A DNA stretch of 39,675 nucleotides from an uncultured bacterium (GCA_937870675.1 CALMZN010000020.1:1-39675), one strand, 5' to 3'. Shown: positions 14,720 through 22,935, numbered from the stretch's first letter. Program-made: numbers and translations. Notes: generated by a model not told the origin, from the letters alone.

Positions 14720-14748
14720 TTGACAAAACAATACATATATGACAATAT
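14720..14748 (+). promoter_or_regulatory. promoter of the YdcF-like gene
   Basis: TTGACA (14720-14725), 17-nt spacer, CAATAT (14743-14748). It is divergent to the neighbouring promoter. Confidence 0.55.
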
Positions 14749-14784
14749 GCCCAGTTCTTCGCTGTCCTTCGCATCCCAAAAAAA

Positions 14785-14805
14785 CCCGAAATAATCGGGG
14801 GGGGG
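14785..14805 (+). promoter_or_regulatory. G9 Shine-Dalgarno partly buried in a small hairpin
   Basis: CCCGA / TCGGG forms a short stem whose 3' arm is part of a run of nine G (14797-14805). That run is the only ribosome-binding sequence for the downstream GTG start. Pairing could reduce translation, and slippage in the G run would alter spacing but not frame. Confidence 0.4.
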
Positions 14806-14813
14806 TGAAAATC

Positions 14814-15389
14814 GTGTCTTTCTGGCAATGGTTGGAAAAACGGCTGGTCACGGCTGATGACCCTCTTCCTCGTGGCTCGGCAGTCATCATTGGTGTCGGC
14901 ATCGATGTCTCGGTTGCTGGCAACTCGGCCAGTCCCTATTCCAAGGCCGTGGCCCGCAAGTGTGGCAATCTCTTCGAGGCCAAGTCTGGCCATCGCATCA
15001 TCTTCACTGGTGGCTACTTCAAGCCCGGTGTAACTGGTGTGACCGAAGCTCGTGGTATGGCCCACTACCTCTCAATCACTTCAGAAATGCCACGAGACAA
15101 GGTGTCTCTTGAAATCATGGCCAGACGCACCTACCTCAATGCCGATTACACCTTGCCTCTACTTGAGCCTTGGGAAAACCGCGTGATCATTGTGGCTCAG
15201 CAGTGGCATGCTCGCCGAGTCCGCGCCACCTTCAGGAAACGCTGGTCTGGCTCCGGCATCGACATCCGAGTCGTCAAGGCCTGGTCCGACTACGGTGGGG
15301 GAAGCCAGAGGCGACTCGATCACTTCTGTTCATTCTTCCTCTGGGACACACTCGCTTTTTTCATCAGCAGGCTGAAGGGCTACTGCTGA
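14814..15389 (+). CDS. YdcF/ElyC-like DUF218 domain protein
   Basis: A 191-aa protein of the DUF218 family, whose members include ElyC and SanA, tied to envelope and lipid-carrier metabolism. Motifs in order: AVIIGVGIDVS (first strand), SKAVARKCGNLFEAKSGHRI, IFTGGYF with GVTEARGMAHYL, IMARRTYLNADY (the family's S-x-N-T-x-E-N position, here altered) and VIIVAQQWHARRVRATF (the H-x-x-R site). Family members often carry membrane helices; here only a weak hydrophobic stretch is seen near the C-terminus. The start is GTG at 14814 (8-9 bases after the G9 run) or GTG at 14805; an upstream ATG at 14739 lies before the predicted transcript start. Composition is GC-richer than neighbouring conserved genes. 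Confidence 0.75.
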   Translation: MSFWQWLEKRLVTADDPLPRGSAVIIGVGIDVSVAGNSASPYSKAVARKCGNLFEAKSGHRIIFTGGYFKPGVTGVTEARGMAHYLSITSEMPRDKVSLEIMARRTYLNADYTLPLLEPWENRVIIVAQQWHARRVRATFRKRWSGSGIDIRVVKAWSDYGGGSQRRLDHFCSFFLWDTLAFFISRLKGYC

Positions 15390-15395
15390 CTCCTT

Positions 15396-15445
15396 GGGCT
15401 CCTTGTCCGCGCTACACACGCCGGATAAGGAGCTCATTTATTTTT
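15396..15445 (+). terminator. terminator of the YdcF-like gene
   Basis: A 14-bp stem (15396-15409 with 15422-15435), including two G-U pairs valid only on the plus strand, followed by a T-rich tail ATTTATTTTT. Confidence 0.8.
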
Positions 15446-15452
15446 AAAAAAA

Positions 15453-17957
15453 TTATTTTTTCTTTTTTAGCTTAGTGGCCAACACATAAAAAATACTTAT
15501 TACCAAAAATCCCAGCAAGATAAACTTTAACATCTTTTTGCTTTGCGAATATCCTTGATTGGCCTCCACGGCACTAGTGCTATTAGTGCTTGTTGAAATT
15601 TTTTCGCCCAAAACTTTTTGCTCCATTTGTAAATCATTTTTATCAAAAACATCCAAGCGCACTACTTTTTCATCAAATTGTAATAAGCCACTGGCAATGA
15701 CTTCAGTACCTTTATCTAATTTTAAATCCTTGGTGTCAAACTTTAAACTCAAGCGCAAATTATATTCTTGGTCAACATCATCGGCTAAATAAATATTTTT
15801 GCCATTTTTTTTGACCACTACTCCGCGCGCCATCACTAATTGCCCATTATATTCTTCATTAAGATCAGCACTATCTATAATCTCTGGTTTAATTATTTCC
15901 TGTTCGCTGTCTAAAATACTTATTTCCTGATCGCTGACAATTTTTACTCTGGGCCAAGGATCAACTCTGGTGATTTTGCCTGACAAATAAATTGTGTCGC
16001 CTCTTTTGTATTTGGCAAAATCTAAAGCGCCGTAGGCCTCAAGCAAACGATTTTCATAATCTAATAAATATAGTATTTTATTATTCTGACCCCAAACCGT
16101 GGCTGTAATATTTCTATTCTCTCCTTTTTTATATTCCAAGTTTTCACCAGCCGCCTGCAGAGTATTTACAATGTTTGCTTGCCCAGGACTCGGACTTTCG
16201 CTGACAAACCATTCGTTGTTGGCTAGGTCCCAAGCATAGGACTGGCTTTCGGGAATTTTTTCATATTTTACTTCTTGCCAGACCTCATTCAATGGCGTGA
16301 GCAGGCGCACGCTGTCTGTAGTGTTGTTCAAAGTAATTTGACTAGTATTTCTATCAAGCACCAAAAAACTTCCAGCCGAAATAATTGTACTAGTAGCAAA
16401 AACATACGGCTTACTGCCACCCTCTTCATCGTCTAATTGCCAGCCAAGCAAATCAATGTTTTTGACGCTAGCGTTGTATAGTTCTACCCACTCAGCATCA
16501 TCACTGCCCACTGGATTTGGTAAAACTTCAGTGATCAACAAATCCTCTGTTCTAAAATCTATGGGCTTAACATCGACCAACTTCAAGTCAATCACTTTAT
16601 TTTCCACCACAATATTTTTGGTGACTTCGTTGCTTAGCCCAGCCAAATCAGTGACTTTTAATTTAACCAAATAATTACCGGGCTTTTCGTAAACGTGATT
16701 TTCTTTGGCTTCGTCGCCATTTTGATTATCACCAAAATCCCAAAAATATTTTAACTCCCCTTCTTCGGGATCAAGCGACTCGCTACTTGAAAAAATTATT
16801 TTTGTATTAGCAAAAAATTTATCGCCTTCAATTTTTAGCATTGCTTGCGGCGCTTGATTCTCTGGCAAGACATTGGCTTGGCCGGGTGTGGGACTTGGTG
16901 TCCAAACCAATGACCCATTTATCAAGGCAAAAGTTTTGCCCTCTGGCGCCGAAGCATCATAAACTGCGCTGTCCAACAAATTATTGTCGGGCGAATACAC
17001 CTTCACGCTATCGCCACCAGTATTATTCAAAGATATTTTTGTCTGATTTTTATAAAGCACCAAATACGAGTTTCCCGCCAAAAGCAAACCCTGCCCAATA
17101 GTATATTGTCCGGCCGAATTGTCCTGCACCTTGAAGCCAGACAGATCAACTGTGTTTTGTCCTTGATTAAATAATTCTATCCATTCAGCGTCGTCACTGC
17201 CCACTGGATTGGGCAACAACTCGGATATTTTTATTTGCGCCCAATAATTAGTCGACGCTCTGGTGCCACTACTAACCGGCGCTTCGGAAGCTGGCGTCTC
17301 CGGCTCCTCGTCAGCCGGTGGATCGTCATCGCCACCGCCATCATCTGGTGGCAATGGTGGCCAGTCCGCTTCTGGGCTTTTCACTGCGCCCGGAGTGCCA
17401 CCCAACACAGAACTCTCCTGCCAGTTACTCACTACGCTTTCTTGCGTTAAATTTATTTTTTCCAATGTTTTGCCATTACCACTTGCGCCCCAAGTAGAAT
17501 CATAAACAGCGCTAATACCTTGAGTTTGGCCACCATCAAAACTCAAAGCAATGGTGCTACTAGAATTACCCAAACTCATGACTGTATCAAAAATTGTAAA
17601 GGCAAACCCCGGATGTTCAGTCAAAAAATTCTGCGCGTCAGAGGCAATGATAAAATATTCACTCACGGCAATGGTGCTGGTGCCATTGACCAAATTCAAA
17701 ATATGATTTGAACCATCAAAAAAACGCCAAGTATCAGCGCCTGCCCCAGTCAAAACTTCTATGTTTTCTGAACTGCCATTGTAGACCTCAATCCACTCAC
17801 GACCACTATCTGCCCCATCCAAATCGTACATGATTTCCGAAATCACCAAATCGCTGTTAGCCGCCTGAATGGCCTGCGGGCAAATCAAAACAAATATTAA
17901 AATAGTGACCGCCCAAAGGGCGACCGCCCTTTGGGCGGAAATCGCTTTTCTTTTCAT
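15453..17957 (-). CDS. secreted lamin-tail-domain and PKD-domain protein
   Basis: 834-aa surface or secreted protein. A signal peptide spans about residues 1-33 (ending IQAAN), and a C-terminal membrane helix (MLKFILLGFLVISIFYVLAT) with a KLKKKK tail anchors it. There are three lamin-tail domains, each opening with a SE/TE-(I/V/L)-(M/L) motif: VISEIMYDL at 37, ISELLPNPVGSDDAEWIEL near 248, and ITEVLPNPVGSDDAEWVEL near 475. A PKD domain (YFWDFGDNQNGDEA) lies between the second and third. After 600 there is an OB-fold-like region. A Pro/Asp/Glu linker is at 195-230. Such proteins are common on patescibacterial surfaces; function is unknown. Residues 7-16 of the signal peptide come from a 30-bp palindromic repeat. 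Confidence 0.82.
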   Translation of the reverse strand: MKRKAISAQRAVALWAVTILIFVLICPQAIQAANSDLVISEIMYDLDGADSGREWIEVYNGSSENIEVLTGAGADTWRFFDGSNHILNLVNGTSTIAVSEYFIIASDAQNFLTEHPGFAFTIFDTVMSLGNSSSTIALSFDGGQTQGISAVYDSTWGASGNGKTLEKINLTQESVVSNWQESSVLGGTPGAVKSPEADWPPLPPDDGGGDDDPPADEEPETPASEAPVSSGTRASTNYWAQIKISELLPNPVGSDDAEWIELFNQGQNTVDLSGFKVQDNSAGQYTIGQGLLLAGNSYLVLYKNQTKISLNNTGGDSVKVYSPDNNLLDSAVYDASAPEGKTFALINGSLVWTPSPTPGQANVLPENQAPQAMLKIEGDKFFANTKIIFSSSESLDPEEGELKYFWDFGDNQNGDEAKENHVYEKPGNYLVKLKVTDLAGLSNEVTKNIVVENKVIDLKLVDVKPIDFRTEDLLITEVLPNPVGSDDAEWVELYNASVKNIDLLGWQLDDEEGGSKPYVFATSTIISAGSFLVLDRNTSQITLNNTTDSVRLLTPLNEVWQEVKYEKIPESQSYAWDLANNEWFVSESPSPGQANIVNTLQAAGENLEYKKGENRNITATVWGQNNKILYLLDYENRLLEAYGALDFAKYKRGDTIYLSGKITRVDPWPRVKIVSDQEISILDSEQEIIKPEIIDSADLNEEYNGQLVMARGVVVKKNGKNIYLADDVDQEYNLRLSLKFDTKDLKLDKGTEVIASGLLQFDEKVVRLDVFDKNDLQMEQKVLGEKISTSTNSTSAVEANQGYSQSKKMLKFILLGFLVISIFYVLATKLKKKK
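17909..17938. repeat. 30-bp perfect palindromic repeat, copy 2 (in a signal peptide)
   Basis: Identical in all 30 bases to 706-735. Here it is read in a different frame, giving S-A-Q-R-A-V-A-L-W-A within the signal peptide. Confidence 0.9.
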
Positions 17958-18030
17958 ATTTTTTTATTAGCTTAGCCGGGATTTGGAGATACAGGCAAAC
18001 TCCAAGCCCCGACCAAGACAATATGTGAAT

Positions 18031-18444
18031 CTAATTGTCCTCTTCAATTTGAATTTCCTCGATATCGATTTCTTCCTCTTTGGCATTTTCGTCGCCTTTG
18101 GACTCCTTCTTTTGACTGCCACCGAGCATGATCAGGTCAGAAGCCACAATTTCGGTCATATATTTTTTGACCTTATTTTTATCTTCCCAAGATCTGTTCT
18201 GCAGACGTCCCTCGATAAAAACTTTGGAGCCCTTTTTCAAATAGGCCGTGATGATTTCGGCCAAATGCCCCCAAGCCACCACCCGATGAAACTCGGCCCG
18301 ATTCTTTTTTTCCTTGGTTTTGGCATCGCGCCAAACATAATTAGTGGCCAAAGTCATGGTGGCTACCGCTTGTCCACTGGGCAAATTCTTGCTGATCGGA
18401 TCTTTGGTAATGTTGCCGATCATACTTACCTTGTTTAGGTCCAT
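18031..18444 (-). CDS. ssb: single-stranded DNA-binding protein
   Basis: OB-fold protein that coats single-stranded DNA during replication and repair. The N-terminus MDLNKVSMIGNITKDPI and the segments ATMTLATNYVW, EFHRVVAWGHLAEII and LKKGSKVFIEGRLQNRSWED are typical through residue 110. The tail is highly acidic (EEEIDIEEIQIEEDN), the usual interaction tail, but lacks the canonical DDDIPF-type ending. 137 aa. Transcribed alone. Confidence 0.94.
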   Translation of the reverse strand: MDLNKVSMIGNITKDPISKNLPSGQAVATMTLATNYVWRDAKTKEKKNRAEFHRVVAWGHLAEIITAYLKKGSKVFIEGRLQNRSWEDKNKVKKYMTEIVASDLIMLGGSQKKESKGDENAKEEEIDIEEIQIEEDN

Positions 18445-18502
18445 ATCGCTTTTCCTTTCCTTGTCTGCTATTTTTTAAGCAGAATAATTATTAAAGCCAA
18501 AC

Positions 18503-18538
18503 CAAAAACCCCTATTTAACCCATGCCAAAATAGGGGT
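18503..18538 (-). terminator. minus-strand hairpin terminator downstream of rnhB
   Basis: ACCCCTATTT / AAATAGGGGT 10-bp stem with TTTTTGG following on the minus strand. It probably stops rnhB transcription before ssb. Confidence 0.6.
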
Positions 18539-18546
18539 AGTTTGGA

Positions 18547-18575
18547 TTGACAAAAATGATTATTTATTTTAGAAT
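18547..18575 (+). promoter_or_regulatory. promoter of candidate small RNA 4
   Basis: TTGACA (18547-18552), 17-nt spacer, TAGAAT (18570-18575). Confidence 0.6.
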
Positions 18576-18581
18576 TCAAAT

Positions 18582-18670
18582 TGAGGTTAACCATTCCTTC
18601 AGGGGATATGGCAATCTCAAAATCGCTTTTCTTAACAAAGTCCCGCCTATAAAGCGGGGTTTTGTTTTTT
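18582..18670 (+). ncRNA. candidate small RNA 4 (about 90 nt)
   Basis: A plus-strand unit with its own promoter. The 5' half folds as nested stems GAG/CTC, CCAT/ATGG and TCC/GGG (18583-18618). The 3' half is an 11-bp intrinsic terminator (18636-18646 with 18654-18664) containing G-U pairs that only work on the plus strand, then TTTTTT. A 14-codon frame starting at 18608 behind AGGGG cannot be excluded as a tiny peptide. Otherwise the 18445-18847 spacer holds only the terminators described and a weak hairpin at about 18795-18822. Confidence 0.45.
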
Positions 18671-18847
18671 ATGTAAAATAAATAATCGTAAAAAATATTA
18701 TTAATCCAAGTGGATTTAACAGAAAAATTTGTTTTATTGTTAAAAATATAAAACATCGCTTTTCTTTACCTTGCTTATAGCCGTCTATAACAATAATGAC
18801 GGCTTATTTTGCCGTCATCTTAGCACCCGATATTTTATTGTCAAGAC

Positions 18848-19447
18848 CTAGTCCAAATATTTTCCCAAAAAACTGCGCCGATGCAGTGGGCATAAGCCAT
18901 GTTTTTTTATCAAGCGCAAATGCTCCTTAGTGCCATAGCCCTTATGTTGATCAAAATTATAAAGCGGAAATTCTTTGTGCCAATCGGTCATTAGCTGGTC
19001 ACGAAACACTTTGGCAATAATTGAAGCGGCCGCAATTTCTTCATGCCTGCTTTCGCCATGTTGGAAAAATTCAAGTTCAGTGTCTGGCCAATATTTTTTG
19101 GCCGCTCCCACATAGTCAGCCACAATATTTATTTCACCGTGATTGATGTTGATAATTTTTTTTAATAAATCACTAAGCGCTTCTTGCATGACCAAAATAT
19201 TAGCCACCTGAATACCACGCTGATCAATAACTTGATTATCAATCATTTTAATACTAAACAAAAAATTTTCCACTATCAACTCGTTCAGGATTTCTCTTTT
19301 TTTCTGAGACAACAATTTGGAATCCCGAACTTGTTTTAAAATATTTTTTTGTTCTGCTGAATTCATAGAAAAAACCGCGGTAGCCACAATCGGCCCAGCT
19401 ACTGGTCCCCTACCCACCTCGTCAAGACCAATTTTGTATTTAGCCAT
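18848..19447 (-). CDS. rnhB: ribonuclease HII
   Basis: Removes ribonucleotides and RNA from RNA-DNA hybrids. Catalytic motifs: YKIGLDEVGRGPVAGPIVAT (DE at about 8-9), DSKLLSQKKRE at about 43-53, the third acidic residue in NIVADYVG, and DQHKGYGTKEH at 169-179. Length of 199 aa is normal. It stands alone on the minus strand; upstream lies a divergent orphan gene. The rnhA gene near 37.7 kb belongs to the other genome. Confidence 0.94.
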   Translation of the reverse strand: MAKYKIGLDEVGRGPVAGPIVATAVFSMNSAEQKNILKQVRDSKLLSQKKREILNELIVENFLFSIKMIDNQVIDQRGIQVANILVMQEALSDLLKKIININHGEINIVADYVGAAKKYWPDTELEFFQHGESRHEEIAAASIIAKVFRDQLMTDWHKEFPLYNFDQHKGYGTKEHLRLIKKHGLCPLHRRSFLGKYLD

Positions 19448-19466
19448 ATTTGTATATTATACTTTT

Positions 19467-19496
19467 TTGACATAAAAAAGAAATACCAGCTATACT
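19467..19496 (+). promoter_or_regulatory. promoter of the 167-aa acidic protein gene
   Basis: TTGACA (19467-19472), 18-nt spacer, TATACT (19491-19496). Confidence 0.65.
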
Positions 19497-19537
19497 TCTT
19501 GTGATGCACCAGAACCTAATAAATAAGGGAGGTGGTC

Positions 19538-20041
19538 ATGGGACAACAACTCAAAGCCAAGATGGTGGTTTTTGAAAAACCGCAAATCGACAGTTTCGAT
19601 TCAGAATGTTGGCTTGAGAGCATTTCGATATTTACTCTTCCTCTCTTCTATTTTCTGGAACACGGGCGTGTCTTACCACAAGAAACCCACCAAAACGATT
19701 GCTCCTACCTACACCCCTACTTCCAGATCCGAGAGACAAGAGTAGAAGAGAACTGCTCAGTTGATGAAATGATGGAGGCCGAGAGCGAAGAGCTGGACAT
19801 GTCTCTAGCTGACCGAGATGTTGATTGGAAAGAACATGATGCCTTGGAAAGGCAATTTGATCTTGAAAATGAAGCTGGGGCAGATGGCTTTGTGATTATC
19901 ACTTTGCCAAAATCAATCCTTTCCCTGACACCTTGGGATACCCCCCGTGAAAACGAGGAAGAAATGCTGTGGGGCTTTGACCTCACTGCCAGCAACATCC
20001 CTCGCACACCCATAACCTGCCAATACAGCAGGTACTCCTAA
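19538..20041 (+). CDS. acidic cytoplasmic hypothetical protein (orphan, 167 aa)
   Basis: The Shine-Dalgarno GGGAGGTG precedes ATG at 19538; a GTG at 19532 overlaps that site and is less likely. The protein is rich in Glu and Asp in the middle (for example SVDEMMEAESEELDMSLADRD), has no signal peptide or membrane helix, and contains several Cys. It looks soluble and possibly partly disordered between about 65 and 115. I recognise no family. It is a solitary unit with its own promoter and terminator, divergent to rnhB and converging on gdhA. Confidence 0.6.
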   Translation: MGQQLKAKMVVFEKPQIDSFDSECWLESISIFTLPLFYFLEHGRVLPQETHQNDCSYLHPYFQIRETRVEENCSVDEMMEAESEELDMSLADRDVDWKEHDALERQFDLENEAGADGFVIITLPKSILSLTPWDTPRENEEEMLWGFDLTASNIPRTPITCQYSRYS

Positions 20042-20080
20042 AACACCCCGCGGACAATTCTGCGGGGTGTTCACTTTTTT
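20042..20080 (+). terminator. terminator between the 167-aa gene and gdhA
   Basis: AACACCCCGC / GCGGGGTGTT perfect 10-bp stem, T run on the plus strand at 20075-20080. On the minus strand it is followed by TTTA and may also help end gdhA. Confidence 0.85.
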
Positions 20081-20087
20081 ATTAATT

Positions 20088-21311
20088 TTACTTACTCATA
20101 GCTTTGGCTATTCGCTCAATGGCCAACACAAAAGCCGCTGTTCGATAATCTATTTTTTTCTCCTTGGCTGTGTCAAAAACTTTTTGCCAAGCGTCAATCA
20201 TTTTGTCTTTGAGTTTGGTATTTACTTCTTCCTCACTCCAATATTGGTCGGCTTTGTTTTGCAACCATTCAAAATAAGAAACAGTCACGCCTCCGGCATT
20301 AGCCAAAACATCGGGTATTACTTCCACCCCTTTGGCAAATAATATTTCGTCGGCCTCGGACGTAGTTGGGCCATTGCCCATTTCCAAAATAACCTTGGCC
20401 TTGATGCTTGGCGCGTTGTCGACTGTAATTTGATTTTCCAAGGCCGCTGGCACCAAAACATCAAGCTCTAGAGCAAAAAATTCTTCCAAAGAAATTTCTT
20501 TGACGCCAAGCAAGCCACCCAAAGATTGTTTATTTTTTTTGCGCTCCAAAATTTCTGGGACATTAAGCCCGCTTTCATTGTAAATGACATTTTTGGAATC
20601 AGCCACAGCTACCACCTTGTAGCCCTGCTCAAATAGCGCCTTGACTATACCGCCACCCACATTACCAAGGCCCTGTATGGCTACTGACATTTTGCCTGGC
20701 TCCCAAGATCTCTTGTTGACCAAGTCATTCAAGACCATCATCCCACCACTAGCTGTGGCCTGATCTCTACCTTGAGAGCCACCCATATCCAAGGGCTTGC
20801 CAGTGACCACCGCGAATTGTTTTTGGCCAACTACTTTGGAATATTCGTCAGCCATCCAAGCCATTGTTTGAGGATTGGTGTAGACATCTGGCGCTGGGAT
20901 ATCTTTATCTGGCCCAATCACATCTTGAAAAGCCCGAACCCAAGCGCGAGAAATTTTTTCTAGCTCATTGCTACTCAATGATTTGGTATCTACCACTACT
21001 CCGCCCTTGGCTCCGCCCATAGGTATATCAACTACGGCTGTTTTGATGCTCATCCAAAAAGCCAAGGCCTTGACCTCGTTGATATCGACTTGCGGATGAA
21101 AACGAACACCTCCTTTGTATGGACCACGAGCGTTGTTGTACTGCACGCGATAACCCTCATATATTTCCAAAGTGTTATCGTCTTTTTTTATTGCTAAATT
21201 AGCCGTGATTATTTTATCAGGCACGCTCAATATTTTAAATATTTCTGGACTCAATTTAATTATAGCAGCTGCTTTTGTTAGCTGTTGTAAAGCATTATCA
21301 AATGGATTCAT
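20088..21311 (-). CDS. gdhA: glutamate dehydrogenase
   Basis: Interconverts glutamate and 2-oxoglutarate plus ammonium with NAD(P). The 407 aa match the hexameric Glu/Leu/Phe/Val dehydrogenase family: RVQYNNARGPYKGGVRFHP at about 54-72, the catalytic lysine region MSIKTAVVDIPMGGAKGG at about 87-104, PAPDVYTNP, SQGRDQATASGG, and the Rossmann motif AIQGLGNVGGGIVKALF near 212. The signature ANAGGVTVSYFEWLQN is near 340. It lies 53 nt downstream of trxB, probably in the same transcript. Few reduced genomes of this kind keep amino-acid enzymes, so it may be a key link to nitrogen or redox balance. Confidence 0.94.
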   Translation of the reverse strand: MNPFDNALQQLTKAAAIIKLSPEIFKILSVPDKIITANLAIKKDDNTLEIYEGYRVQYNNARGPYKGGVRFHPQVDINEVKALAFWMSIKTAVVDIPMGGAKGGVVVDTKSLSSNELEKISRAWVRAFQDVIGPDKDIPAPDVYTNPQTMAWMADEYSKVVGQKQFAVVTGKPLDMGGSQGRDQATASGGMMVLNDLVNKRSWEPGKMSVAIQGLGNVGGGIVKALFEQGYKVVAVADSKNVIYNESGLNVPEILERKKNKQSLGGLLGVKEISLEEFFALELDVLVPAALENQITVDNAPSIKAKVILEMGNGPTTSEADEILFAKGVEVIPDVLANAGGVTVSYFEWLQNKADQYWSEEEVNTKLKDKMIDAWQKVFDTAKEKKIDYRTAAFVLAIERIAKAMSK

Positions 21312-21364
21312 TTTTTTACCTCTCCTTATACCCCTATAAATTAAATTTATTTAACGGAGTGAGT

Positions 21365-22306
21365 TTATTTACTCCAGTCCGGACCAGAGGCCTGGCCTTT
21401 CTGAAGATATTTGTAAGCTTGCAAGGCGGCTTTGGCTCCCTCGCCAGCCGAGATGACCACCTGCTTGTAGGCAATTTGGGAAATGTCGCCAGCCGCAAAT
21501 ATGCCTGGCACATTGGTCTCACAATCAGCGTTGATTTTGATCTCGCGCAACTCGGTCAGGTCCAACAAATCCTTGACCCAATCGGTTTTGGCAATATGAC
21601 CAATTTCCACAAAAACGCCATCAACTTTTATTTCTTTGATTTCATTTTTTGATTCGTAAACCAAGCTTTCTACTTTTGAACTGCCTTTTATTTCTTTGGT
21701 GACGGCCTCCAGCATCAGCTCCACCTTGGGATCTTTGCTCACCCGCTGAATCAAGACATCCTCGCCTTTGAGTTTTGGCTGACGCACCAAAAGATAAACC
21801 TTAGCCACGATTTTGCTCAAGTATTCGGCCGCGTCCATAGCAGAGTTTCCCCCACCAACTACGACCACTGTTTTGCCTTTGTATAGCGGACCGTCGCAAG
21901 TAGCGCAATAAGCCACTCCTCGACCAGCCAACTTTTTTTCGCCAGGCACCTCTAAGTTCCTAGGTGTCAAACCAAAAGCCATAATTACTGTTTTGGTTTC
22001 TAGCTGTTTTCCATCGGCTAGCTGTAATACGAAGTTGTTATCTTTTTTTTCCACACCAACCACTTCACCCAAAACCAATTCTGCCCCACTCTTTTCGGCC
22101 TGCGCTAACATTTTTTGACCCAAAGTCGGTCCATCAATTTCATCATAGCCGGGATAATTTTCAATACTATTAGCCAAGGCCATCTGACCGCCAATGTCCA
22201 TAGAAACTATCAGGGTCTTCAGGGCTCTCCGCGCCGCATAAATAGCCGCCGTCAGGCCAGCTGGTCCGCCACCGACAACCACTAGGTCGTATTTGTTGTC
22301 TGTCAT
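21365..22306 (-). CDS. trxB: thioredoxin reductase
   Basis: FAD flavoenzyme passing electrons from NADPH to thioredoxin. FAD-binding VVVGGGPAGLTAAIYAARR at about 9-27, redox-active CATC (CATCDGPLY) near 135, second nucleotide motif VVVGGGNSAMDAAEYL near 150, and the C-terminal FAD motif PGIFAAGDISQ near 270. The length (313 aa) is standard. It follows trxA by 6 nt, consistent with a redox operon: repressor, trxA, trxB, gdhA. Confidence 0.95.
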   Translation of the reverse strand: MTDNKYDLVVVGGGPAGLTAAIYAARRALKTLIVSMDIGGQMALANSIENYPGYDEIDGPTLGQKMLAQAEKSGAELVLGEVVGVEKKDNNFVLQLADGKQLETKTVIMAFGLTPRNLEVPGEKKLAGRGVAYCATCDGPLYKGKTVVVVGGGNSAMDAAEYLSKIVAKVYLLVRQPKLKGEDVLIQRVSKDPKVELMLEAVTKEIKGSSKVESLVYESKNEIKEIKVDGVFVEIGHIAKTDWVKDLLDLTELREIKINADCETNVPGIFAAGDISQIAYKQVVISAGEGAKAALQAYKYLQKGQASGPDWSK

Positions 22307-22312
22307 AAAAAA

Positions 22313-22636
22313 TTATAGTTGTTTATTAATTTTTTCTAACAAAACTGTTTTGGACTGCATACCCACCATGTCCTCCACTACTTTTCCGTTCTTAAAAATT
22401 TTTAAAGCCGGTATAGACATTATCTCAAACTCTTGGGACTTGAGTTGATTCTCTTCGACGTTAAGTTTAGCAATTTTTATATTGCTTTTGTCTTTCAATT
22501 CTTCGGCCAACTGATCAATGATTGGCCCTTGCATTTTGCAAGGCATACACCACGAGGCCCAAAAATCTACCAAAGCCACTCCCTCAAATTTTTTTATTTC
22601 TTGATCAAAATTTTGATCGTTTAATTCTAGCGCCAT
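22313..22636 (-). CDS. trxA: thioredoxin
   Basis: Small disulfide reductase (107 aa) with the active-site WCMPC motif (FWASWCMPCKMQGP, about 26-39); canonical thioredoxin has WCGPC, so the dipeptide is changed to Met-Pro. SIPALKIFKNGKVVEDMVG contains the conserved cis-proline. It lies between the CsoR-like regulator and trxB. Confidence 0.94.
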   Translation of the reverse strand: MALELNDQNFDQEIKKFEGVALVDFWASWCMPCKMQGPIIDQLAEELKDKSNIKIAKLNVEENQLKSQEFEIMSIPALKIFKNGKVVEDMVGMQSKTVLLEKINKQL

Positions 22637-22654
22637 AAATTTAAAAATTAATTA

Positions 22655-22918
22655 TTAACTGGTCTTAAATAATATTTCTATTAATTTATTTAATTCCTTT
22701 TTCTTGTTTTTAGCCCCTGACTGATAACAGCCGTTCACTTTGTCGGTGATTAACAAGCGAGTGACGGAGTCCAGCGAGGCACGCGCGGCCAGCACAACTC
22801 GCACCACTTCTTCCACTTCTCTTTTTTCGCCGTACATTTTTTCAATTGCACGAATCTGACCCTCAATGCGATGAAGTTGGGAATAGATTTTTTGTGGATG
22901 ACAAACTTGTTTATTCAT
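22655..22918 (-). CDS. CsoR/FrmR-family (DUF156) transcriptional repressor
   Basis: An 87-aa all-helical repressor family that senses Cu(I), Ni, formaldehyde or sulfane sulfur. The helix SQLHRIEGQIRAIEKMYGE (about 14-32) is the family hallmark. Cys5, near the N-terminus (QVCHP), and Cys at about 66 (NGCYQ) remain. The Cys, His, Cys set that defines copper CsoR is not complete, so copper sensing is doubtful. The neighbours, thioredoxin and thioredoxin reductase, fit a thiol, persulfide or aldehyde sensor better. A matching palindromic operator overlaps the promoter and start of the gene. Confidence 0.85.
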   Translation of the reverse strand: MNKQVCHPQKIYSQLHRIEGQIRAIEKMYGEKREVEEVVRVVLAARASLDSVTRLLITDKVNGCYQSGAKNKKKELNKLIEILFKTS

Positions 22919-22935
22919 ATACCCTCTAGGGGTAT
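22919..22935 (-). promoter_or_regulatory. predicted CsoR-type operator
   Basis: ATACCCTCTAGGGGTAT, a near-perfect palindrome with C/G tracts flanking a central TCTA. This is the form of known CsoR-family operators (ATACCCC...GGGGTAT type). It lies between the -10 box and the start codon of the repressor gene, implying autoregulation of the whole redox operon. Confidence 0.7.

Noticed and set aside
18475..18756. 93-codon minus-strand frame between ssb and rnhB
   Set aside because: It spans a terminator and an opposite-strand promoter, is Asn/Phe-rich as expected from AT-rich non-coding DNA, and has no start signal.
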